From positions 1 through 32,915 of the forward strand of contig CAIUGT010000087.1 of NCBI GenBank assembly GCA_903898755.1: 32,915 nucleotides of DNA. Direction: 5' to 3'. The notes below the pieces were generated by a model. The model did not search any database. It saw nothing but the letters and a program-made list of their open reading frames with translations, and was not told the origin of the DNA. Source of the DNA: an uncultured bacterium. Lineage in GTDB: Bacteria; Planctomycetota; Phycisphaerae; Phycisphaerales; SM1A02. Shown piece by piece: positions 1 to 8,882 of the stretch (position 1 is its first letter; each line of letters opens with the position of its first letter). The translations under genes and the position numbers were made by a program.

Positions 1-3000
1 ATCGCTGACACCATTCTGCGTTCAACGGTGTTGCGCGGCGAAGCGGGGGGCGGTCAAGAGCAATTAACAAGCCCGCAGTTGGTGAAAGATTTGCGCCGCA
101 AGATCACCGTGGTCAGCGGTCAACGCAATGAGATCATGCCTCCGTGGTTGTGGATTGGTCGACAATATGGAGTGACAAGTCCAACGAGCCAAGAAACATT
201 TCAAAATGGAATGTTGTGGCTTGGACTTCATCCAGAATCTCCAGGCGCACGCGACGAAAACGGAAATGGCAGAATTGATACATCTGGTGGTTCAAACAGT
301 GAGCTTGGTTTCGGCAAGCAAGACTTAAGCCGGATTGCATGCTCTTCTGATCCTTTCTTGGACGGCAAGTCCATGAATGTGTCTAGTACAGATCCAATTG
401 ATGGTCGTGATTTCAGCCGAGCTCTGCGTTACTTTGAGGACATCAATCAAAAACTTGATCTTCGCAAACCGCTTCTTGTGACGCGCGATGTAATCAACAA
501 TCAAACTGGGGTAGCAGCCATTGATGGCATTCCTGATCGCACGGCTGATGGTGCGCTTGATCAATTCATGGCATTGACCGTTGATCAAGAACGCTTGGCA
601 ATGAATGATTTTGTTCGCGAAGCACGCGGACGAATCCGCGCAGCACTGCGCATTCATTCTCCAATGTCGCCTGCGGCATCGAGCGGCGTTTTGGTGACAT
701 GGGCGCTTGACGCGCTCGACCCAACTGTTCGCTTCTCTGATTACACCGATCGATTTTACGAGCACTATCTGTTCAGCATGAATGCGAAGGTGCAACATTT
801 TGCTCAAGTTGGATTTGCGATAGCCATTTCACCAGACACCACTGGCGACAAAATGAACGTTCCAACTTTGGGACAGGGCGGAACGGGTCCGCAGCCCGCG
901 AAAGACTTCATGTCTTTCCGCAGCGCGTGGTCTAGCGAAACGTTGTCCGCAAGTATGGCTGCCAATATTGCAACATGGCGCAGTCGCGCGGACTTGATGT
1001 ATTCACCCAACATTGGCAGTGGCTTACCCGATCCAACCCTTCCGCTGCGCGCAATTCATCAGCCAATCTTGCCCGCCATTCCACCTGTGGCTGGCGCGTC
1101 TTATGCACAAACAACACTCGCGCCTCTTGCGCTGCGTGCGGTTGATCCATCCAAAGAAACCACGCCGTTAATTGCCAAAGGAAAAGCGACATCAGGCACA
1201 GCTACTGCCACAGACATTGTGTTCCCCGGCATTGAAAAACATCCGTTCTTCACCGAGGTGTTCTTTGGTTGGGTGTATCCAGCCACCACCGCGGAAGACA
1301 CTGGAACACTTACTCCAGCTGTCTTTGACATGTGCATGGGCGCCGCGCCTGCGCAGACCACCATTGAAAAATATAAATATGTCGCGCTTGTCAATGGTCG
1401 TGTTGGCACCGGCTACGCGCCGCTTGATGTCACCACTTCAACTGGAACAACGCCCACCACTCCAGATGTGAAGCGGGATCAGCTGGATGAAATTCGAACG
1501 CCTGTGCTTGTTGTTCAAGTGGCTAATCCGTGGAACGAACCCATTCGCCTTGGTGATTTCCGCATCAATATTTTCGGAACGGATTATGACTTTCCAGATT
1601 ATGAATTGGACGCAACTGGAACAGTTGTCAAGGATTCCGCTGGCCTGCCTGTGCCACTGATGCTTGCGCCTGGAAATGAAACCGAACCCGCTACGGCAAC
1701 CGTGTATCTGATTGCCAATGTGATTGGTAATCCAAGCCAAGCCACCACCGTCCTTACTCCGCCCGCGGAAGGCGACATGTCCGATGTTGCAATGTGGGAT
1801 CCACTGTTTCGCAGACGTTGGCTTGATTACTTTGACTTGTATGAATATTCAGATGTGCCTATTGCGAATGGCACAACATGGTCAACCATGCCGCAGTTGG
1901 CCACATCGCCGCCATCAAGCCCATTGTTTCCATTCACTATGAAAAGCGCCTATCCAGGCGCAGCATTTGATAAGCAATTGTCGCGCAGTAAATTGCTCAA
2001 CGCCATGCAAGACACGCCGGGCAAGGCCAGCAATTTCCTAAAGGCTGGCGCTTTGCCTGGATCACCTAAGACTCTCACGCTATTTAAGCAAAGTTTAACG
2101 CGCGACAACATGGCTCGCGGCGTCTCCATGCATCGGGTGTTGAAAGATCCATCAACAGGTGTCGCTACCGGAACACTTCTAGAAGTTGATCGCTTTGACG
2201 GCCATTCAGATTTGGATCATTGGACGACGACAGGCAAAAACACTTCATTGGGAGCAGTTGCTGGCATTCCCATGTTCGCTGACGACCGCAACTTTGACAC
2301 CAACCTTGTCACTGGTGGTCGCTTCTGGACCGCGGCTGCGCGCATTACATTGCCACCAACAACCGGCGTGTTGGGTCGCGACGGAATTGCTGGCTTGACC
2401 ACGATGAATATTCCAGACTTGCTTGGCGCCGTGCCAAGTCCGTTGCCACTTCTTCCAACTGGTCTTGCCGTAGCGAGCGATTATTCCTACGACGGTCCCG
2501 GCGCAAGCGCATCTTTGTTTCCGCCTCCGACCGCCAAGGAACTTGTCCGCTCATCTAGTAAAAAGTTTCGGTATTTGGCTGTTCCACAAGGCAAAACGCA
2601 ATGCGGCGTAACGGCTCCGGCCAGCAGCGATTTGCCGCCTGATTCCGTCTATGGCCCGGCGTTATTTCCAGGAATTGTGTTGGGCAAAGTCATTCCCACG
2701 GTTGATACCAAAGCGGATGGCGACTACTTCACAACATGGACCCACGTCTCGCGTAATTGGTCGCGATTGTTTGACGCCAAGTTTGTCACAGTTGCGGCAA
2801 CAAACATTCCAAATCCAGCGCTCTCCACAAACGCGCAACTCAACTTGCCCGTCTGGGATTACACGCGTGAACTTGTCACTGGATCGTTCGCATCCAATCC
2901 GCTCCCAACCGATTCAACAAAATCTCGTAGCCCCATGATTCCTGTTGAACGATTTGCTCCGCGCTTTGTGTTTAGCAATCGCACGGAGCCAGAGTTCACA

Positions 3001-5502
3001 AACAGGCCGTTGTTGCTGCAACCATCTCGTATTGAATTGTCCGACTTTAAAATGGACGGCAAACTTACAAACGCAACTGCAAATGGCGGCGCATCTATTT
3101 CTGGTTCCACCGTGACCGTATCAATGACGCCTTGGACCACAACCAATCCGATTGCCGGTTCAAGCACCCCAGGCACTGTCACCGTTCCAAGCGCGGGGTT
3201 CACCAGCGCGGGCGATGTGTTTCAATTGGGAAGTTTCTCCACGCCTGCGGATCCAGATATTTGGTTCCCTGTTGTTGGCGACACAACTTGGATGATTCCA
3301 AGCACCACCGCGCCAATTGTGACATTCAACATGTTGCTTACACCAGTGTGGGCGCCGCTACCAGATTTTTGTGGATTGGTGCCACCGTCAACCAGCACGC
3401 AAGATTCAACGGTGAGTCAAGCGAATTGGCCAACAATGGTATTGCGCAAACCAACGTCGTTTAATTGCCAGACCGTCATGTACAACGCGGTGCCAAATTA
3501 TTATCCAGATACTGCAAGCAATCCATTGCCCAAGAAAGTCAAAGCGTTCTACGGAAATTCACGAGAGGGGTCAACTTCATTTTCTGATACTAAGTTTGTC
3601 ACGCCACTATGGTCAGTGCAAGCGGGATCTGTTCCAGTGAAAAACACCGCTGGAGAAACTTTTATGCCAGACGGTCAATACCGCGTGTTCATGGGTGACA
3701 AAGGCGCGCGCTTGCTTGATCACGATGGATTTACGTTGCCAATTGATTTGGCAACAGGTGGTGAAGCGGCAGGCAGGCCATGGCTTGCGCGTGGATTGTG
3801 GAACACGCTTGACCGCATTCCGCAGGCGGGCAGCTTGCAAATGTTGCAGAAGGATGATGACTTTGAACAGATTGGCGAGTTGCTTGATGTGTTTGCGTGG
3901 GGCCCCGCGTATCGCATTGATTCATCAACAAATGTGCTTGCTAAAACCAACGTGGCTCCCACTCTTTCGCCAACTCGCTTAGCAACTCCCGAAACTGTTT
4001 CACCAGTAGTAGGCGTGCGCAGGGCAGTTATTCCAAACGCGCAAGCCAAAGCCACCTTCGCGGAAATCATGAGCAACCGCGTGCCAGGTTTCCCCGTAGG
4101 TGAGGGACCGTTTATCAATCGCATTCAAGTTGATCCGCTGAATGTTGCGTTTAGTGGTGGCGGCGCAACTAGCACCCCGTATCAGTTTGGCGGCACAAGC
4201 GCGCTGCGAACTCCGTACGCGCCAAATGTTCCATGGGGTATGCGCATATTTGATTGCTTCACCGTGGACGGCGCGGGCGCGGCTTTACGATTTGATTGGA
4301 CTATTGCGGCCAATACCACTGACATTAAAAATGGTGGAAGCACGCTGTTAAGTGATCGCAATTCGTTGTCAAGCACGGCAAACAGACCTGTTGCGGCGCT
4401 TGTGCCAGTGGATGTTCGTAGCACAATTAATACCGCGTCCACAACATCAGTCACGCCGCAAATATTGGCGCAGTGGGAGTACGACCGCAGCCCAAGTTTG
4501 TCGGGCAATTTCTCCGGCTTGCCAACCAAAGGATTGTTGAACATCAACACCGCGTCCATTGAAGCGCTCAAGACATTGCCCAGCATGACGGAAATGGTGT
4601 ATGACGACACGGGTCGCTATGACGGTCCAACAACTGGATCGGGAACGATTGCTCCTCAAATTCCAGATCCAGGGTCATCCGGCGGCAATCCGTATGTGCG
4701 TATGCCGCTGGCTATTGAAATTTATCGCAATCAACTTGACCCAAACTCTTCCACAAGGCCATGGGTTTCGAAAAGCACCAATGCAATGGATGTGTATCTG
4801 GATCAGGCAAAACCTGAAACGGACCCGTTGTATCCAACCTACGTTGATCGTGGTGACACCATTGCTCCTGCGACCGCGCCGTTGCTTATTCCAAATCAGT
4901 TGCCAGTCAACGGTTTGCAAGTTGCCTACAACACGGGCATGCAAAGCCAGCGCGGCATTTCAACCATTGGCGAAGTGTTGGGCATGGCGCGCCAAGCCAG
5001 TGAAATGTCTTGGAGTATTCGTAGCTCTGGAACCGACCCGTACAACCAGAATTCCACACGTGATCGCCGATTCACTTCCAGCAATTATGACCCACATAAA
5101 GGCTGGGAAACCCGCGACGATCATGCCACCAACACAACGATCGAAGCGCTTGACGCGCGTCTATCAACGGACCGCCAAGGCTTTCGTCAATTTGATTTTG
5201 TCACAGGCAGCACTATCACTGACCGGCAAGCGCTGACCTATGACACAAGTTACGGCGATAGCGAGGAGTTGAATTTGCTCTTCAAGGGCATCTCGAACTT
5301 GGTCACCACACGCAGCGACGTGTTCACGGTGTATTTCAAAGTGCGGACCGTGAAACAAAATCCTGTCAATGGAAAGTGGAATGGCGCTGACCGCGAATTT
5401 GTGCTTGACGACGCTCGCTATGTCATGTGCGTGGACCGTACCAATGTGAACAGACCTTCGGACCAACCGCGCATTGTGTATTTCAGCCGCGTGCCGGAAT
5501 AA
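1..5502 (+). CDS. Giant GspK-like helix-hairpin-helix protein, 5' end outside window
   Basis: The reading frame is already open at base 1, so the true start lies upstream; about 1,833 codons are visible. I recognise only the C-terminal part. Around 4531-4575 it encodes GLLNINTASIEALKTLPSM, a helix-hairpin-helix of the type found in GspK minor pseudopilins and ComEA. A second half-motif, RGISTIGEVLG, follows near 4951-4983, and the end contains SNLVTTRSDVFTVYFKV, a C-terminal signature I associate with planctomycete GspK-like proteins. The preceding 1,500 residues are rich in Thr, Pro, Ser and Ala and include the stretch VANPWNEPIRLGDFRI, as in large envelope-associated proteins of the Verrucomicrobia/Planctomycetes group. 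The likely role is in or alongside a type II secretion or type IV pilus-like apparatus. That is an inference, because no pilin or secretion gene lies in the window and the N-terminus cannot be seen. No terminator is obvious after the stop. Confidence 0.85.
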   Translation: MADTILRSTVLRGEAGGGQEQLTSPQLVKDLRRKITVVSGQRNEIMPPWLWIGRQYGVTSPTSQETFQNGMLWLGLHPESPGARDENGNGRIDTSGGSNSELGFGKQDLSRIACSSDPFLDGKSMNVSSTDPIDGRDFSRALRYFEDINQKLDLRKPLLVTRDVINNQTGVAAIDGIPDRTADGALDQFMALTVDQERLAMNDFVREARGRIRAALRIHSPMSPAASSGVLVTWALDALDPTVRFSDYTDRFYEHYLFSMNAKVQHFAQVGFAIAISPDTTGDKMNVPTLGQGGTGPQPAKDFMSFRSAWSSETLSASMAANIATWRSRADLMYSPNIGSGLPDPTLPLRAIHQPILPAIPPVAGASYAQTTLAPLALRAVDPSKETTPLIAKGKATSGTATATDIVFPGIEKHPFFTEVFFGWVYPATTAEDTGTLTPAVFDMCMGAAPAQTTIEKYKYVALVNGRVGTGYAPLDVTTSTGTTPTTPDVKRDQLDEIRTPVLVVQVANPWNEPIRLGDFRINIFGTDYDFPDYELDATGTVVKDSAGLPVPLMLAPGNETEPATATVYLIANVIGNPSQATTVLTPPAEGDMSDVAMWDPLFRRRWLDYFDLYEYSDVPIANGTTWSTMPQLATSPPSSPLFPFTMKSAYPGAAFDKQLSRSKLLNAMQDTPGKASNFLKAGALPGSPKTLTLFKQSLTRDNMARGVSMHRVLKDPSTGVATGTLLEVDRFDGHSDLDHWTTTGKNTSLGAVAGIPMFADDRNFDTNLVTGGRFWTAAARITLPPTTGVLGRDGIAGLTTMNIPDLLGAVPSPLPLLPTGLAVASDYSYDGPGASASLFPPPTAKELVRSSSKKFRYLAVPQGKTQCGVTAPASSDLPPDSVYGPALFPGIVLGKVIPTVDTKADGDYFTTWTHVSRNWSRLFDAKFVTVAATNIPNPALSTNAQLNLPVWDYTRELVTGSFASNPLPTDSTKSRSPMIPVERFAPRFVFSNRTEPEFTNRPLLLQPSRIELSDFKMDGKLTNATANGGASISGSTVTVSMTPWTTTNPIAGSSTPGTVTVPSAGFTSAGDVFQLGSFSTPADPDIWFPVVGDTTWMIPSTTAPIVTFNMLLTPVWAPLPDFCGLVPPSTSTQDSTVSQANWPTMVLRKPTSFNCQTVMYNAVPNYYPDTASNPLPKKVKAFYGNSREGSTSFSDTKFVTPLWSVQAGSVPVKNTAGETFMPDGQYRVFMGDKGARLLDHDGFTLPIDLATGGEAAGRPWLARGLWNTLDRIPQAGSLQMLQKDDDFEQIGELLDVFAWGPAYRIDSSTNVLAKTNVAPTLSPTRLATPETVSPVVGVRRAVIPNAQAKATFAEIMSNRVPGFPVGEGPFINRIQVDPLNVAFSGGGATSTPYQFGGTSALRTPYAPNVPWGMRIFDCFTVDGAGAALRFDWTIAANTTDIKNGGSTLLSDRNSLSSTANRPVAALVPVDVRSTINTASTTSVTPQILAQWEYDRSPSLSGNFSGLPTKGLLNINTASIEALKTLPSMTEMVYDDTGRYDGPTTGSGTIAPQIPDPGSSGGNPYVRMPLAIEIYRNQLDPNSSTRPWVSKSTNAMDVYLDQAKPETDPLYPTYVDRGDTIAPATAPLLIPNQLPVNGLQVAYNTGMQSQRGISTIGEVLGMARQASEMSWSIRSSGTDPYNQNSTRDRRFTSSNYDPHKGWETRDDHATNTTIEALDARLSTDRQGFRQFDFVTGSTITDRQALTYDTSYGDSEELNLLFKGISNLVTTRSDVFTVYFKVRTVKQNPVNGKWNGADREFVLDDARYVMCVDRTNVNRPSDQPRIVYFSRVPE

Positions 5503-5624
5503 GTTTTTATCTATTCACCCAGGATGTGGCTGATGGAATTCGCATGATGTGGTCCGCTGTGCCTGTATTCGCCATAGCCACATGTATGGTTTGCCCATGT
5601 CCTTCGCGCTTGTCGCTAATTTCG

Positions 5625-5630
5625 TAGTAT
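5625..5630 (+). promoter_or_regulatory. Putative -10 box of waaA (TAGTAT)
   Basis: TAGTAT lies 9 bases before the waaA ATG, and no Shine-Dalgarno sequence is present in between. A weak -35-like TTCGCG lies 16 bases upstream. If used, transcription would start about 3 bases before the start codon, giving an almost leaderless mRNA. Confidence 0.4.
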
Positions 5631-5639
5631 CGCTTTCAC

Positions 5640-7010
5640 ATGCGCGCCTTGACCGATGCGGCTTATTTTGTGGCGGCCATATTCACCAGTCCGCTGTGGC
5701 TTTTTTGGCTCTTTCGCTCAGGTCAGCAGCGCACTGATTGGCGGGCGCGTTTTGGTTTTGGCGAGCCGTTGCCGAGAGCTCGTGCTGAGCCTACGGATGA
5801 TGCGCAATCATCTTCAAAGGCAAATGTAAAACGTGGCCGCATTCTTGTGCATGCTGTGAGCATGGGTGAGGTGAACGCAGCGCGGCTTCTGGTGGAGCGC
5901 CTGTGCCAGCATTGCGAAGTGGTGCTGAGTGCAACCACCGACACCGGCTTTGCGCGCGCGCTTGCGGTTGCACCAGTGGGTGTGAGCGTGGTTCGTTATC
6001 CGCTGGACATGAACATGGCGGTTGAGAGATTTTTAAACCGAGTTCAGCCAGATCTGGTTGCGCTAGTTGAACTTGAAGCGTGGCCTAATTTTATCCGCGC
6101 GTGCTCTTCGCGGCGCATTCCAATTGCCGTGGTCAATGGTCGCATCAGTGACCGTGGCTTTCGGCGTTACAAGTTGGCGCGCTGGTTTTTAAAGCCGCTC
6201 TTCAAGCGATTTCGATTTGTGTCCGCGCAAACGCAAATCTACGCCGATCGATTTGTGCACATGGGCGTTCCTGCGGAGCGAGTGCATGTGGGCGGCACCA
6301 TGAAGTGGGATGCCGCGCAGGTTGCGCCAATTGCTACCAATCACGCGGCGCAGCTACGCGCTTTTGAAGATGCGCAGCAACTTGCCAATGACTTGGCGCG
6401 CGAACTTGGAATTGATACCGCTCGTCCGCTTGTGGTTGCTGGAAGCACCGCCGAGGGCGAGGAAAAATTGCTGCATGCGTGTGTTCCAGAAGGAGTTCAA
6501 TTATTGTGCGCGCCGCGCAAGCCCGCGCGCTTTGACGCGGCGGCGCTTGACCTGCCTGGTTGCGTTCGTCGCACACAAAGACCAATTGGAAGTGGTGATG
6601 GACAGCGGGGGAGCGACCGATTTTTGCTTGACACCATGGGTGAATTAAAGAAGGCGTATGCGCTCGCCACCGTGGTTGTTGTGGGCCGCAGCTTTGGCGA
6701 CCTGCATGGCAGCGACATGATGGAGCCCGTTGCGCTGGGCAAAGCCACAATCATTGGTCCGCGCTACGGCGACTTTGCTGACACGGCCCAGAAGCTGCTT
6801 GATGCAGGCGGCATGTTGTGCGTCACCCGTGAAGCGCTGCCGCGTGTTTTGCAAGAACTCATCGCAGATGCCGCCGCGCGACAACGCATGGTCGACGCCG
6901 CATTGGGCGTGATTCGCCGTGAACAAGGCGCCACCATGCGAAACGAAATGTTGTTGCGAGAGCTGCTTCAAGAAACAATTCAAGCGCGCGTTGCTGTGGG
7001 GTGTGCATGA
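5640..7010 (+). CDS. waaA: 3-deoxy-D-manno-octulosonic acid (Kdo) transferase
   Basis: GT30 glycosyltransferase that transfers Kdo from CMP-Kdo to the lipid A precursor on the inner face of the cytoplasmic membrane. The 456-residue product begins with a hydrophobic anchor (about residues 8-25, AYFVAAIFTSPLWLFWLF). The conserved SMGE motif with the likely catalytic Glu is at 74-77, followed by VRYPLDM, ELEAWPNF (family form ETELWPN), NGRISDRG and VGGTMKWD. It is slightly longer than E. coli WaaA (about 425 residues), partly because of a polar linker at about residues 45-64 before the first Rossmann domain. The stop overlaps the thiL start as ATGA, so the two are probably translationally coupled. 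The gene implies an outer membrane with Kdo-containing lipid A. No Shine-Dalgarno sequence precedes the ATG. Family assignment is secure. Confidence 0.95.
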   Translation: MRALTDAAYFVAAIFTSPLWLFWLFRSGQQRTDWRARFGFGEPLPRARAEPTDDAQSSSKANVKRGRILVHAVSMGEVNAARLLVERLCQHCEVVLSATTDTGFARALAVAPVGVSVVRYPLDMNMAVERFLNRVQPDLVALVELEAWPNFIRACSSRRIPIAVVNGRISDRGFRRYKLARWFLKPLFKRFRFVSAQTQIYADRFVHMGVPAERVHVGGTMKWDAAQVAPIATNHAAQLRAFEDAQQLANDLARELGIDTARPLVVAGSTAEGEEKLLHACVPEGVQLLCAPRKPARFDAAALDLPGCVRRTQRPIGSGDGQRGSDRFLLDTMGELKKAYALATVVVVGRSFGDLHGSDMMEPVALGKATIIGPRYGDFADTAQKLLDAGGMLCVTREALPRVLQELIADAAARQRMVDAALGVIRREQGATMRNEMLLRELLQETIQARVAVGCA

Positions 7011-7981
7011 GCGCTGATTTACCGCGCGCAGATTCATTCGCGGAGGACGCATTGCTTGCGCACATACACACAACGGTCGCTGGCGCGGAGAATGTGGTTG
7101 TTGGTCCTGGCGACGACATGGCAGTGATCAAAGTGAACGGTGGAGAGTTGCTGGCCGCCAAAGATTTATTGGTTGAAGGCCGCCATTTTTTGGGCACGGC
7201 AAGCATGGCGCAGATTGGCCGCAAAGCCGTTACTCGCAACATCAGCGATGTGGCCGCCATGGCCGCAAAGCCTGTTGCCATTCTTGCGGCATGTGTTTTG
7301 CCGCGCTCCATAACTCAAGCGTGCGCGCAAGAATTGGTAGACGCCATTTCGCGCACGGCCGCGCACTTTGGCGCGCCATTGATTGGTGGCGACACATGCG
7401 TGCATGTTGCAAATGGTCCGCTCACAATTTCCGTGACCGTGCTTGCGCAGCCACTTGATGGCGTGAAACCAATTCTTCGCAGCGGCGCGCGCGCGGGCGA
7501 TCAACTTTTTGTCACGGGTGCGCTTGGCGGTTCACTCCAACCGGATGGGGGTGGACATCACTTCACATTTGAGCCACGTCTAGCGGAATCCCACGCGTTG
7601 GCTCGGCTGCTTGGCGCCAATGTGCACGCCATGATGGATCTCTCAGATGGTCTTGCCCGTGACGGCGCTCGTTTTTCGCAAGCAAGCGCGTTGCAAGCGG
7701 TCATTATTGCTGAACAGCTTCCGTGCACGCCCGCATGCGTAAAGGCGCACACGCAAGTGAATGCGTGGCGGGGCGCTTTGGGTGACGGCGAAGATTATGA
7801 ATTGCTGTTCGCGGTGGCGGCTGGCGTGAAAGTGCCCGCGACCATTGGCCCAAACAACACTCCGCTGACTTGCATTGGTTCTTTGCAAGCGTTGCCAGGC
7901 ACAAATTCAGAGGCATTGATTTGTATGCACAATCAGAAAGTGGTGGATGTTTCCCAACTTGGACTTTGGCATAACACTTAA
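7007..7981 (+). CDS. thiL: Thiamine-monophosphate kinase
   Basis: ATP-dependent phosphorylation of thiamine monophosphate to thiamine diphosphate, the last step of cofactor synthesis, in the cytoplasm. I start it at the ATG at 7007, which overlaps the waaA stop (ATGA); an upstream in-frame GTG at 7001 is less likely. The 324-residue product has the usual length and the AIR-synthase-like fold motifs: GPGDDMAV (33-40), KDLLVEGRHF (52-61), GRKAVTRNISDVAAMAAKP (71-89), later IGGDTC and MMDLSDGLARD, and GDGEDYELLF near the C-terminus. These give the metal- and nucleotide-binding acidic residues. The coupling to waaA has no obvious metabolic logic. A 149-base gap follows before the next gene, with no convincing terminator in it. 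Confidence 0.95.
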   Translation: MSADLPRADSFAEDALLAHIHTTVAGAENVVVGPGDDMAVIKVNGGELLAAKDLLVEGRHFLGTASMAQIGRKAVTRNISDVAAMAAKPVAILAACVLPRSITQACAQELVDAISRTAAHFGAPLIGGDTCVHVANGPLTISVTVLAQPLDGVKPILRSGARAGDQLFVTGALGGSLQPDGGGHHFTFEPRLAESHALARLLGANVHAMMDLSDGLARDGARFSQASALQAVIIAEQLPCTPACVKAHTQVNAWRGALGDGEDYELLFAVAAGVKVPATIGPNNTPLTCIGSLQALPGTNSEALICMHNQKVVDVSQLGLWHNT

Positions 7982-8130
7982 TGCGTCCCATTCTGTCTGG
8001 GCAACAAATATTGCAAAGCACACACTTGTCCAGTTCAAATTGGTGCATGCCGTCAAAAGAAATTGCCTCATGGCTACACTTTGCCTTCTGCTGAGCATGT
8101 ATTTTCAATTCATAAATTCCAAACCAACCC

Positions 8131-8748
8131 ATGAAGACATTTGAAATCACAACACATTCCCACGCGCAGACCGAGGAGGTCGCTTGCATGCTCGCCAAGC
8201 TGCTTGTTGGTGGTGAAACCATCGCGCTGCGTGGCGATCTTGGCGCGGGCAAGACATGCTTTGTGCGCGGACTTGCAAGTGGTCTAAGTTGCGATGAGCG
8301 TCAAGTGAGCAGTCCAACATTTATTGTTTTGCAGCGCTACCGCGGCGCGCGCATAGATCTGGTGCACGTGGACGCGTATCGCTTAAGCAACCCAGAGCAA
8401 CTGCGCGACAGCGGCCTTGAACTTGGCGCGCATGACAGCGTTGCCGCAATTGAATGGTCTGAGCGCGTTGAAAGTGAATTACCCGCGGACACCATTACGG
8501 TTTCACTTGCCGCCACCAGTCCAACCGAGCGCGCCGTCACCATCCACGCGTCTGACAATTTCATAGAGCGCCTTGGCATGAGCCTGCGCCCTCGACCATG
8601 CGCTATTTGCAAAGCGCCCGTTGAATTTCTTGGTCAAACAAAACCATTCTGCAGCAAGCGCTGCCGCGACGTGGATCTGGGTCGATGGATTGATGGGCGC
8701 TACCAAATTTCCAGGCCCATTGAGCAGACTGATTTAGACGAGGACTGA
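8131..8748 (+). CDS. tsaE: TsaE-YacG fusion: t6A ATPase plus gyrase-inhibitor zinc finger
   Basis: Residues 1 to about 148 are TsaE, the ATPase that works with TsaB and TsaD to make t6A37 in ANN-decoding tRNAs. They contain Walker A GDLGAGKT (35-42), SSPTFIVLQRY (60-70), HVDAYRL (79-85) and IEWSERV (107-113). Residues about 155-197 are a complete YacG domain: CAIC (Cys157, Cys160), then KPFCSKRCRDVDLGRWIDG (Cys174, Cys178) and YQISRP. Free-standing YacG is a small zinc protein that binds GyrB and inhibits DNA gyrase. The reading frame is continuous across the junction with no stop or frameshift. An in-frame ATG at 8578 (Met150) sits just before the YacG part and could in principle give YacG alone, though no clear ribosome binding site precedes it. 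The upstream leader (AAACCAACCC before the ATG) also lacks a Shine-Dalgarno sequence. Both domain assignments are secure. Confidence 0.93.
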   Translation: MKTFEITTHSHAQTEEVACMLAKLLVGGETIALRGDLGAGKTCFVRGLASGLSCDERQVSSPTFIVLQRYRGARIDLVHVDAYRLSNPEQLRDSGLELGAHDSVAAIEWSERVESELPADTITVSLAATSPTERAVTIHASDNFIERLGMSLRPRPCAICKAPVEFLGQTKPFCSKRCRDVDLGRWIDGRYQISRPIEQTDLDED

Positions 8749-8882
8749 AAAAACAGAATTCCAAACAGGGGGCTGACGTTGAAAAACTATTGAAGGGGGG
8801 CGTGTCAGTTGTAGAAAGCGTTCGCAGTCCGTGCTATGCACCACAATCGATTCTGTCTTGATCCGGATTTCGTGCACTCAAA

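Noticed and set aside
4601-5236. Plus-strand open frame (211 codons) inside the giant protein gene
   Set aside because: It is out of frame with the helix-hairpin-helix coding sequence, has no start signals and no motif.
7704-8252. Minus-strand open frame (182 codons) with a Cys-rich stretch over the thiL-tsaE gap
   Set aside because: CVLCNICCPDR looked at first like a metal site, but both ends overlap well-supported thiL and tsaE coding sequence and the rest has no coherent fold pattern.
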